DNA of 15,100 nucleotides from Nitrososphaerales archaeon (GTDB taxonomy: Archaea; Thermoproteota; Nitrososphaeria; Nitrososphaerales; UBA57). Under the pieces are notes generated by a model that saw only the letters and a program-made list of their open reading frames with translations, ran no database searches and was not told the origin of the DNA. Numbering within the stretch: the first letter of the stretch is position 1; every line of letters begins with the position of its first letter. Where the stretch lies: NCBI GenBank assembly GCA_022449325.1, contig JAKUSK010000014.1, forward strand, positions 1 through 15,100, written 5' to 3'. Both the position numbers and the translations under genes were made by a program. Of this stretch, positions 1 to 6,773 are shown piece after piece.

Positions 1-1370
1 ATATTGCACATTTACTTATGCTAAATAAGAAAAAAATCATTGATAAAAAAACTACCTCAAAGTGTATTAAATCTCTAAAATCAATTGATGATTCATTTCA
101 ACTAGATTCTAATCTTGAGGACGTTCATATGAATGTCGAATCATTTGTTATAGATCACATTGGAAGTGAGATGGGTGGTCAACTTAATCTTGCTAAGAGT
201 AGAAACGACCAGGTTGCATCTGCAATTAGAATGACTTCTCGTCAATTTATCCTTGATATCTTGACCAGTATTCACGATTTACAGAAAGTTATTCTTACAC
301 TAGCTAAATCTCATACTGATTATTTGATGCCTTCTTTTACTCATCTTCAACATGCACAAATTGTAACTCTCTCACATAATCTTCTTGCTCATTATGATTC
401 TTTATCTAGAGATGCTGAAAGGTTTCAAGAAACATATCAAAGAGTAAATAAATCTCCTCAAGGATCCGGCGCAATTGCTTCTGTAATCATTAATGTTGAC
501 CGTGATTATGTTGCAAAATTACTTGGATTCGATGGTCTAGTTGAAAATTCTATTGATGCGACAACTACTCGTGATTTCTGTATTGAATTAATGTCTAATC
601 TTACTCTATTGATGCTTAATGTTGAAAAGATTGTTAATGAATTAGTTCTCTGGAGCACATCTGAATTTTCATACGTTGAAATCTCTGACGAATTCAGCTC
701 AACCAGTAGCATAATGCCTCAAAAAAAGAATCCAGTTATTGCGGAATTGATTAGATCTAAATCTTCAATTATTATTGGAGATTTAGTTGCATCTATTGGT
801 ATTATTAAATCACTCACTTTAGGATATAGTATTGATATTCAAGATTTAACTCCAAGACTGTGGAATTCTCTTGATAAATCCCTGTCATCTATAAAATTAT
901 TATCTAATATGCTTTCAAACTGTAAATTTAACAAGGAGTCTATGTCTAACAATCTAGACGATACTATGATTGCTGCTGATTTAGCTAATTACCTTGCATC
1001 AAATTACAATATCTCTTTTAGACAATCACACCATATAGTTGGTACATTATCGAAGACATCTGCTGATTCTGGTAAAAAGTTGTCTAATCTAGTTAAAAGT
1101 GATCTTCACCAAGTTACTAAAAAAATAACTGGAAAAGCAATTAAAATATCTGTTGACGAAATCGATTCAATCTTTAATTACAACAAAAATGTCAATTCTA
1201 AAACAACAAAAGGCTCTCCTTCTGCTTCTGAAAGTAATAGAATGATTAAGATTAGAAAAATATCTCTTGCTAATTCATCTAAATTCGTTAAAAAACAACA
1301 AAATTCAATCAATAAATCTGAACTTCTAATTGAGAAATCAATAAAAAATCTATCAGGAGGTGGAACTTAA
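1..1370 (+). CDS. argH: Argininosuccinate lyase, 5' end outside the window
   Basis: Cleaves argininosuccinate to arginine and fumarate, the last cytosolic step of arginine synthesis. Reading runs in frame from base 3 with no start signal: the residues before the Met at 18 (I-A-H-L-L) continue the family's early helix, so the true start lies upstream and that Met is internal. Numbering from the Met at 18, SRNDQVA (61-67), the THLQ..Q substrate loop (108-114), QGSGA (148-152) and the fumarase/aspartase-superfamily signature SSIMPQKKNP (230-239, flexible loop with the catalytic Ser) are all present. About 30-40 N-terminal residues are probably missing. The substrate loop reads THLQHAQIV, whereas the family usually has Arg before AQ and Pro after it. 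The stop codon shares one base with the lysW start (TAATG), so translation is coupled into the LysW pathway genes, which points to arginine as at least one product of this operon. Confidence 0.95.
   Translation, partial: IAHLLMLNKKKIIDKKTTSKCIKSLKSIDDSFQLDSNLEDVHMNVESFVIDHIGSEMGGQLNLAKSRNDQVASAIRMTSRQFILDILTSIHDLQKVILTLAKSHTDYLMPSFTHLQHAQIVTLSHNLLAHYDSLSRDAERFQETYQRVNKSPQGSGAIASVIINVDRDYVAKLLGFDGLVENSIDATTTRDFCIELMSNLTLLMLNVEKIVNELVLWSTSEFSYVEISDEFSSTSSIMPQKKNPVIAELIRSKSSIIIGDLVASIGIIKSLTLGYSIDIQDLTPRLWNSLDKSLSSIKLLSNMLSNCKFNKESMSNNLDDTMIAADLANYLASNYNISFRQSHHIVGTLSKTSADSGKKLSNLVKSDLHQVTKKITGKAIKISVDEIDSIFNYNKNVNSKTTKGSPSASESNRMIKIRKISLANSSKFVKKQQNSINKSELLIEKSIKNLSGGGT
1355..1362 (+). promoter_or_regulatory. 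Strong Shine-Dalgarno site for lysW
   Basis: AGGAGGTG lies inside the last codons of argH, 7 nt before the lysW ATG, and matches eight bases of the archaeal 16S 3' end complement (AGGAGGTGAT). It is one of the strongest ribosome binding sites in the window. High translation would suit a carrier protein needed in excess over its enzymes; that last point is inference. Confidence 0.75.
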
Positions 1371-1543
1371 TGGAGCAAAAATGTCAAGATTGTGATGCAA
1401 CAATGAAGATTCTAGACGACGTTGTAGTTGGAGAAATTATAAGTTGTCCTGATTGTGGTAATGAATTTGAAGTTAGTAAAATAGATTCAAATAGTGTTAC
1501 ATTATCACCTGCTGAATCAGTTGGAGAAGATTGGGGTGAATAA
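1370..1543 (+). CDS. lysW: LysW amino-group carrier protein
   Basis: A 57-residue carrier that protects the alpha-amino group of glutamate or alpha-aminoadipate during ornithine/lysine synthesis, playing the part of the acetyl group in the bacterial arginine pathway. The sequence has a small zinc-ribbon layout, CxxC at residues 5-8 and CPDCG at 26-30, an acidic body, and the diagnostic C-terminal tail EDWGE (53-57), whose final Glu side chain takes the substrate through an isopeptide-type bond. The ATG overlaps the argH stop by one base and has a strong Shine-Dalgarno site. The next gene begins one base after its stop and encodes the ligase that loads it. The gene is easily missed because it is so short. 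Identity is secure from the tail motif plus the neighbours. Confidence 0.95.
   Translation: MEQKCQDCDATMKILDDVVVGEIISCPDCGNEFEVSKIDSNSVTLSPAESVGEDWGE
1535..1539 (+). promoter_or_regulatory. Shine-Dalgarno site for lysX inside the lysW tail codons
   Basis: GGTGA, 5 nt before the lysX ATG at 1545, is formed by the codons for the conserved Trp-Gly-Glu end of LysW. It supports the 1545 start over longer in-frame options reaching back into lysW. Confidence 0.65.
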
Positions 1544-1544
1544 T

Positions 1545-2411
1545 ATGAGTAATCGTATTAGTATTATTTACGATCGTGTGCGTTGGGAAGAAAAAGAACT
1601 TTTCAGTGCATTTGAAGCAAAAAACATACCATTTGGTAAATATGATGCCAAATCGCTTGTCTTACGTAGTGACGACTCTGATGAATCAATTCATTCTTCA
1701 TTTGGTTCTACTTTACTTCAAAGATGCATTAGTCACTACCGTGGCATGCTTATTGCTCATTATCTCGAATCAAAAAACTGTTTAGTAGTTAATAGTTCCA
1801 ATACCAGTAGAATCTGTGGAAATAAATTCCTATCAACTTTGCAATTTGAAGAATCTGACATCAAAACACCACTTACATTATTTAGTTTTTCAGATAAATC
1901 TGCCGAAGATTCAGTCGAAGAGTTGGGCTATCCTTCAGTTTTAAAGCCTATAGTTGGAAGTTGGGGAAGAGGTGTGGTTAAATTAAATGATAAAGACTCT
2001 GCCAAAGCATTAATTGAAATGAGATATAACGACGATGGTTTATTCTCCAAAATATTTTATATCCAACAACACATCAATAGACCACCTAGGGACATTAGAA
2101 CTGTTGTAGTTGGCGACGAAGTAGTTGGTGCCGAATATCGTTATTCTTCTAACGACGATTGGAGAACTAATTTTTCACTTGGAGCAAAAGTTGAGGAATG
2201 TCCAATTACTAAAGACTTGGAAGAAATTGTTCTTAAAGCCTCTAAATCTGTTGGTGGTGGTATACTAGGTGTTGATTTAATGGAAAGTGATGATGGATTT
2301 TTGGTACATGAAATTAATAATAATGTTGAATTCAAAGGAGTTTCAAAATTCACCAAAGAAAATATAGCATACAAAATTGTAGACTATATTAATAATATTT
2401 CTAAGAGGTGA
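1545..2411 (+). CDS. lysX: LysW-glutamate / LysW-aminoadipate ligase (ATP-grasp, RimK-like)
   Basis: ATP-dependent ligase joining the alpha-amino group of glutamate (ArgX activity) or alpha-aminoadipate (LysX activity) to the C-terminal Glu of LysW. The 288-residue product has the ATP-grasp layout: nucleotide-binding VLKP (132-135, Lys134) and GSWGRG (138-143), an Arg-containing segment RDIRTVVVG (182-190), then the metal-binding GVDLME (242-247, Asp244) and HEINNNVEFKG (255-265, Glu256 and Asn258). Length fits the family. The reading frame could be extended to 1494, but that stretch is lysW in another frame; ATG at 1545 has a well placed Shine-Dalgarno site and starts directly with the first beta strand. 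Substrate choice depends on residues around the NNNVEFKG segment; I cannot assign Lys versus Arg specificity from sequence alone. The link to argH favours glutamate, and a bifunctional enzyme is likely. Confidence 0.92.
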   Translation: MSNRISIIYDRVRWEEKELFSAFEAKNIPFGKYDAKSLVLRSDDSDESIHSSFGSTLLQRCISHYRGMLIAHYLESKNCLVVNSSNTSRICGNKFLSTLQFEESDIKTPLTLFSFSDKSAEDSVEELGYPSVLKPIVGSWGRGVVKLNDKDSAKALIEMRYNDDGLFSKIFYIQQHINRPPRDIRTVVVGDEVVGAEYRYSSNDDWRTNFSLGAKVEECPITKDLEEIVLKASKSVGGGILGVDLMESDDGFLVHEINNNVEFKGVSKFTKENIAYKIVDYINNISKR

Positions 2412-2412
2412 T
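2405..2412 (+). promoter_or_regulatory. Shine-Dalgarno site for argC
   Basis: GAGGTGAT spans the lysX stop codon and ends 5 nt before the argC ATG, an eight-base match to the 16S complement. It fixes the start at 2418 and suggests translational coupling with lysX. Confidence 0.7.
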
Positions 2413-2417
2413 TTGTA

Positions 2418-3470
2418 ATGAAAGTTGGAATAATGGGTGCATCTGGCTATGTCGGCGGGGAATTACTGAGATTAATTATTAATCATCCTGAAGCTGAACT
2501 ATCTTTTGCCACTTCAAGACAATATGATGGCCAGTTTTTATACAAAATTCATCCTAATCTTAAAGGATTCACTGATGTGAAATTTTCCTTATTTGATTCA
2601 TCAAAAGTTTCTGATCAATGTGATCTTCTATTTACTGCAGCGCCACATGGAAGTTCCTATGACTTCATGAAGGAACTTGTTGATTCAGGTGTGAAAATTG
2701 TTGATATGAGTGCTGATTATAGACTTTCGAATCCTGATATGTATGATAAATGGTATGGCTATAAACATCCTCTTCCTGATTTATTAGATTCATTTACTTT
2801 TGGATTACCAGAACTTCATAGAGATTCAATAAAATCAAGTAAATTTACATCTACTCCAGGATGTACTGCATTGACTTCAATTCTTGCCTTATCTCCATTA
2901 ATCCAAGATAAATTAATTGATCCTTCAAACATAATTATCGATTCAAAAGTCGGCTCATCTGGCGCTGGAGTCAAACCTACTGCAGGTTCACATCATGCTA
3001 ACAGATATGGTGTAATTCGTCCATTCAAACCTTATGCTCATAGACATACTGCAGAAATAGATCAGGAACTTACAAATCTTTCTGACACTTCAATTAATGT
3101 ATCCCTTTCTGTTCATTCAGTAAATCTTGTTCGTGGAATATTATGTACTTCGTATGCATCTATTAATTCCGATATTAGTGAAGTAGATGTCTGGAAATCA
3201 TTTAGACAATTCTATTCTGACTCACCTTTTGTCAGACTTATTGCAGACAAGAAAGGTTTGTACAAATATCCTGATCCTAAACTTCTTGTTGGATCTAACT
3301 TCTGTGACGTTGGATTCGCATATGATAAATCCGCATCTAGACTTGTTATAATGTCTTCATCAGACAATCTCATTAAAGGCGCTGCAGGTACTGCTGTACA
3401 AAATATGAATCTTATGTCTGGATTTGACGAAACTTCAGGTTTGTGGACTCCTGGAATTCATCCAATGTGA
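2418..3470 (+). CDS. argC: LysW-gamma-glutamyl-phosphate / LysW-aminoadipyl-phosphate reductase
   Basis: NADPH-dependent reductase (ArgC/LysY family) turning the LysW-bound acyl phosphate into the semialdehyde. The 350-residue product opens with the dinucleotide-binding GASGYVGGELLR (7-18), has AAPHG (74-78) and SADYRL (98-103) in the cofactor region, and the catalytic cysteine in TPGCT (Cys149), followed by the dimerisation/catalytic half with GSSGAGVKPT and an HRHTAEI segment. Length matches the family. It begins 6 nt after lysX with a strong Shine-Dalgarno site and sits immediately before the kinase that makes its substrate. The protein has the LysY-type relationship expected when the substrate is carried on LysW rather than on an acetyl group; that follows from the neighbours, not from a residue I can point to. 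Confidence 0.94.
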   Translation: MKVGIMGASGYVGGELLRLIINHPEAELSFATSRQYDGQFLYKIHPNLKGFTDVKFSLFDSSKVSDQCDLLFTAAPHGSSYDFMKELVDSGVKIVDMSADYRLSNPDMYDKWYGYKHPLPDLLDSFTFGLPELHRDSIKSSKFTSTPGCTALTSILALSPLIQDKLIDPSNIIIDSKVGSSGAGVKPTAGSHHANRYGVIRPFKPYAHRHTAEIDQELTNLSDTSINVSLSVHSVNLVRGILCTSYASINSDISEVDVWKSFRQFYSDSPFVRLIADKKGLYKYPDPKLLVGSNFCDVGFAYDKSASRLVIMSSSDNLIKGAAGTAVQNMNLMSGFDETSGLWTPGIHPM

Positions 3471-3475
3471 TCTAA

Positions 3476-4285
3476 ATGGTGACCGTAGTAAAAATTGGCG
3501 GAAGCCTACATAGTAAAGGACTCACTGAAAATCTCTTTGAAGATATAAAGAATCTTTCAAAAACCGAACCTATTATTGTTGTTCATGGTGGTGGAAATAC
3601 TGTTACTAATATTGCCGAGAAATTAGGTAAAAAACAAGAATTTATTGTTTCACCCTCTGGTGTAAAGAGCAGATATACTGACAAAGAAACCGCATCTATC
3701 TTCATGATGGTTATGTGTGGAAAAATCAATAAAGAGATTGTAGTATCTTTACAATCTTTAGGTGTTAATGCAGTAGGATTAGGAGGAATTGATGGTAAAA
3801 TACTGAATGCAATTCGTAAGAAAAAACTCTTGATTATTGATGAAAGAAAGAGAAAAAGAGCTATTGAAGGAGGATTTACAGGTAAAATACAAAACGTTAA
3901 TACTGAACTACTTAATGATTTGATTAAATCTGGTTATCTTCCCGTAATATCTCCTGTGGCAATTAGTGACGAATCTGAAGTTTTGAATGTGAATGGAGAC
4001 CGTGCTGCTTCAAATATTGCTGCTCATCTCAAAGCAGATCGCGTTATATTCCTGACTGACGTTGACGGCATTTCATTAAATAACAAACTTGTGTCTAATC
4101 TTAACCTTTCACAATCTAAAGAAATTCTCCCTGAACTTGGATTTGGTATGGAACAAAAATTAATCTCTTGTATTGAATCATTAGAAAATGGTGTTAATCA
4201 AGGAATTATTGCATCTGGATTAGTAGACAATCCAATTTCTTCTGCTATCCAACATTCTAATTGTACGGTGATTACTAATGAATGA
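3476..4285 (+). CDS. argB: LysW-glutamate / LysW-aminoadipate kinase
   Basis: Amino-acid kinase family member (ArgB/LysZ) that phosphorylates the side-chain carboxylate of LysW-bound glutamate or aminoadipate using ATP. The 269-residue product has KIGGS (6-10) for phosphate binding, HGGG (37-40), the substrate-binding SRYTDKET (65-72), NVNGDRAA (171-178), LTDVDG (193-198) and a Lys in GMEQK (224-228), all in family order. It starts 5 nt after the argC stop; the upstream TGTGAT is only a weak Shine-Dalgarno match, so its translation may rely on coupling with argC. Its last bases overlap the start of argD by 8 nt. Conserved positions look intact. Bifunctionality for arginine and lysine is likely but inferred. 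Confidence 0.93.
   Translation: MVTVVKIGGSLHSKGLTENLFEDIKNLSKTEPIIVVHGGGNTVTNIAEKLGKKQEFIVSPSGVKSRYTDKETASIFMMVMCGKINKEIVVSLQSLGVNAVGLGGIDGKILNAIRKKKLLIIDERKRKRAIEGGFTGKIQNVNTELLNDLIKSGYLPVISPVAISDESEVLNVNGDRAASNIAAHLKADRVIFLTDVDGISLNNKLVSNLNLSQSKEILPELGFGMEQKLISCIESLENGVNQGIIASGLVDNPISSAIQHSNCTVITNE
4267..4272 (+). promoter_or_regulatory. Shine-Dalgarno site for argD inside argB
   Basis: GGTGAT ends 5 nt before the ATG at 4278, the same spacing as for lysX and argC. It supports a start overlapping the end of argB by 8 nt. Confidence 0.6.
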
Positions 4286-5456
4286 TAAAGAATTAATAGA
4301 CACTGAAGATCAAAACCTTGCTCCTGTATATCAAAAGTTTCCAATTGTTCTAGAAAAAGGAGACGATTGTTATGTCTGGGACTCTTCGGGTAAGAAATAT
4401 CTAGACTTGATGGCTGGATACGGTGTTTCATTATTAGGACATTCCAATGAAAAAATTGTTCAAGCGATTAGTGATCAAGCAAAACAGCTAACAAGTTGCC
4501 ATGGATCATTTTATAATGAACAAAGAGCCCGTGCTTCAATTAATATTAATAAAATCACTCCAAAACATCTGGATAATATATATCTGTGCAATAGTGGAGC
4601 TGAAGCCGTAGAAGCTGCATTGAAACTCTGTAAAAAACATTCAAAAAATAAAATTATCTCTATGTCAGGTTCTTATCATGGTAAAACAATTGGTTCTTTG
4701 TCTCTAACTTGGAGTCCAAAATATAAAAAATCATTTAAACCTCTTCTTGACGACGTTGATTTCATTTCTTTTGGATCTTCTGATTCATTATCGGAAATTA
4801 ACGACGAAACTGGAGCAGTTTTTCTTGAAGTAATTCAGGGTGAAAGCGGCGTCAAATTCGCATCAGTAGAATATTTCAAACAATTACAAGAGCAATGTAC
4901 AAAACATAATGTTCTATTAGTTGTTGACGAAATTCAGACTGGTTTAGGAAGGACTGGTAAAATGTGGGCTCATGAACATTATGGATTAGTTCCAGATATT
5001 TTATGTATAGGAAAAGGTCTGGCAGGAGGAATGCCTGTTGGTGCGATGATTTCAAGAAGCGATTCTACCAATTTCTCTCTTGGCGAACATACAACTACGT
5101 TTGGCGGCAATCCCTTAACATCATCTGCAATTAATGCATCTATTGAATTCTTACTGAGCAATAATATTATCAATAATGCAGAACAATCTGGTGAAATCTT
5201 TCTCAATGGTCTTAAAAAACTAAAATCTGAATATGATTCTGTACGCGATGTTCGTGGACTTGGATTGATGCTTGCTTTAGAATCAAAATTCCCAATCAAG
5301 GATTTATTATTTGATGGATTAAATAATGGATTGATTATGCTATACTCTGGAAGAACAATATTGAGATTTCTTCCTCCATTAACGTTAAACGAAGCACAAG
5401 TAAATTCTGTATTACAAATTTTAAACACTTTACTTCAAAACTCAAAAAAGGATTAG
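4278..5456 (+). CDS. argD: LysW-semialdehyde aminotransferase (class III, PLP)
   Basis: Transfers an amino group, normally from glutamate, to the LysW-bound semialdehyde, giving LysW-ornithine or LysW-lysine (ArgD/LysJ family). The 392-residue product shows NSGAEAVEAA (105-114) for PLP phosphate binding, GSYHGKT (131-137), LVVDEIQTGLGRTG (214-227, Asp217 contacting the PLP ring nitrogen), and the Schiff-base lysine Lys246 in IGKGLAGGMP, then TTFGGNPL (273-280). Length is normal for class III aminotransferases. The gene overlaps argB by 8 nt and precedes lysK by 6 nt, so it is the penultimate enzyme in reaction order as well as in gene order. A 149-residue reading frame on the opposite strand within it is a shadow. 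Confidence 0.94.
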   Translation: MNDKELIDTEDQNLAPVYQKFPIVLEKGDDCYVWDSSGKKYLDLMAGYGVSLLGHSNEKIVQAISDQAKQLTSCHGSFYNEQRARASININKITPKHLDNIYLCNSGAEAVEAALKLCKKHSKNKIISMSGSYHGKTIGSLSLTWSPKYKKSFKPLLDDVDFISFGSSDSLSEINDETGAVFLEVIQGESGVKFASVEYFKQLQEQCTKHNVLLVVDEIQTGLGRTGKMWAHEHYGLVPDILCIGKGLAGGMPVGAMISRSDSTNFSLGEHTTTFGGNPLTSSAINASIEFLLSNNIINNAEQSGEIFLNGLKKLKSEYDSVRDVRGLGLMLALESKFPIKDLLFDGLNNGLIMLYSGRTILRFLPPLTLNEAQVNSVLQILNTLLQNSKKD

Positions 5457-5462
5457 ATTATA

Positions 5463-6737
5463 ATGGACGATATTGATAAAACTATAATAAAAATTCTTAC
5501 CAAGGATTCTAGAACTCCTAATACTGAGATTGCTCAACAGGTAAATCTATCTGAAGCTAGTATTAGGGCTAGGATAGAAAAACTTGTTTCATCAGGAGCA
5601 ATTAAGAATTTCACAATTACATTAAGTGATAATCATCTTACATTATTAGAAAATGCTCTGAAATTCTATTCTCCTTCTGGACAAGAAAAAGATATTTCAG
5701 ATTTCTTATTTGATAAATTAACTGATCTTGGTTTTAGTAATGTTCATCGTGATTCTGCGAATAATGTTTTTGGTGAAATTGGTAGTGGTTCTCCTACATT
5801 GCTACTTTGTGGACATATGGATACTGTTCCAGGACAAATTAATGTCCAGATTAAAGATAATGCAATTTATGGCAGGGGCGCATCTGATGCTAAATCCTCA
5901 TTAATTTCAATGCTTATAGCTGCATCTTCTTTTAAAGATAAATTAAATTCTGGAAAAATTATATTTTCGGCGGTAACTGATGAAGAAGGCACTGGTCAAG
6001 GAATTAGGGAATTACTCAAATCCAATCTTCAACTTGATTGTGCAATTTTTGGAGAGCCTAGCGGAATTGATAAAATTACTGTAGGATATAAAGGAAGATA
6101 TTCTGTTAAGTTTACTTGTGATACTCCTCCTGTTCATGCTAGTGCTCCTTGGATGTCCCATAACGCTATAGAATTATTATTTCTGTTATGGAATGAAATT
6201 CAGGCAGAAATTCAAACCAATGATGATAATCACTATAAACAAATTACTTCTTGTTTGACTCAAATTGAAGGAGGTTCTGCAGACAACGTTATGCCTGGAA
6301 ACAGCAACCTAATCTGTGATATCCGCTATCCTTTTGGTTACAATCCTGACCAAATCACCCAAAAAATATCAGAAATCGTATCAAATTATAACTCTAAATA
6401 TACTTTTGACGAAAATCCCAAATCTACTTTTAATTATGAAATTATCGATTCAACTCCTGCTTTTGAATGTTCTAAATCATCTATTGTTAGCCGTTCTGTG
6501 AGTAGAGCTGTTATCAAGAAACTTAATTTAAAACCTAAATTCGTCCATAAAACTGGTACTGGTGATATGAATCTTCTTGGAAATCAAATGAATATCCCTG
6601 TTTTAACCTATGGACCCGGTAACCCTCATCTTTCACATACTTCTAATGAACATATCATGATTGACGAATTCCTTACTTCAATTGATATATATCAAAATTC
6701 AATTGAAAATATTTTCGATCTAATCCAAAGAATTTAA
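5463..6737 (+). CDS. lysK: LysW-ornithine/lysine hydrolase fused to an N-terminal Lrp/AsnC-type HTH
   Basis: The C-terminal part (about 60-424) is an M20 metallopeptidase of the LysK/ArgE family that releases ornithine or lysine from LysW. Its metal and catalytic residues are visible: GHMDT (117-121; His118, Asp120), GRGASDAKS (137-145, bridging Asp142), DEEGTG (173-178; Glu174 and Glu175), GEP (197-199, Glu198) and LSHTSNEH (390-397, His392). Residues 1 to about 55 are a winged helix-turn-helix of the Lrp/AsnC type: DDIDKTIIKIL, then NTEIAQQVNLSEASIRARIE (20-39), then the wing SSGAIKNFTI. The family's C-terminal effector domain (RAM) is absent. No ATG, GTG or TTG codon occurs in frame between the start and Leu113, already beside the first metal ligand, so a separate LysK cannot begin in a usual way. 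The fusion could self-regulate the operon; that is inference. Confidence 0.9.
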   Translation: MDDIDKTIIKILTKDSRTPNTEIAQQVNLSEASIRARIEKLVSSGAIKNFTITLSDNHLTLLENALKFYSPSGQEKDISDFLFDKLTDLGFSNVHRDSANNVFGEIGSGSPTLLLCGHMDTVPGQINVQIKDNAIYGRGASDAKSSLISMLIAASSFKDKLNSGKIIFSAVTDEEGTGQGIRELLKSNLQLDCAIFGEPSGIDKITVGYKGRYSVKFTCDTPPVHASAPWMSHNAIELLFLLWNEIQAEIQTNDDNHYKQITSCLTQIEGGSADNVMPGNSNLICDIRYPFGYNPDQITQKISEIVSNYNSKYTFDENPKSTFNYEIIDSTPAFECSKSSIVSRSVSRAVIKKLNLKPKFVHKTGTGDMNLLGNQMNIPVLTYGPGNPHLSHTSNEHIMIDEFLTSIDIYQNSIENIFDLIQRI

Positions 6738-6753
6738 TAACGTATCTTTTTCA
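6734..6753 (+). promoter_or_regulatory. Possible lysK-operon end and fusA promoter
   Basis: The 36-nt gap between lysK and fusA holds a TTTAATAA box about 33-40 nt before the fusA ATG, overlapping the lysK stop, and a CTTTTT tract (6746-6751) that could end the upstream transcript in the archaeal poly-T manner. Both readings rest on base composition and position only. Confidence 0.3.
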
Positions 6754-6773
6754 TTAACATATCAGTGTAGTGA

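Noticed and set aside
18..20. ATG at 18 as the argH start
   Set aside because: The frame is open upstream to the window edge with residues that continue the argH sequence, and the N-terminal part of the family would be missing.
1494..1544. Longer N-terminus for lysX starting at 1494
   Set aside because: The extra 17 residues overlap the lysW tail in another frame; the ATG at 1545 has a proper Shine-Dalgarno site and matches the family start.
4979..5428. 149-codon open frame on the minus strand
   Set aside because: It lies wholly inside argD, whose motifs are intact. Its product has no recognisable domain and reflects codon bias of the real gene.
5594..5650. Separate lysK gene starting inside the fused frame after AGGAG at 5594-5598
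   Set aside because: No ATG, GTG or TTG codon follows in frame at a usable distance. The first possible one is at Leu113, next to the metal-binding motif.
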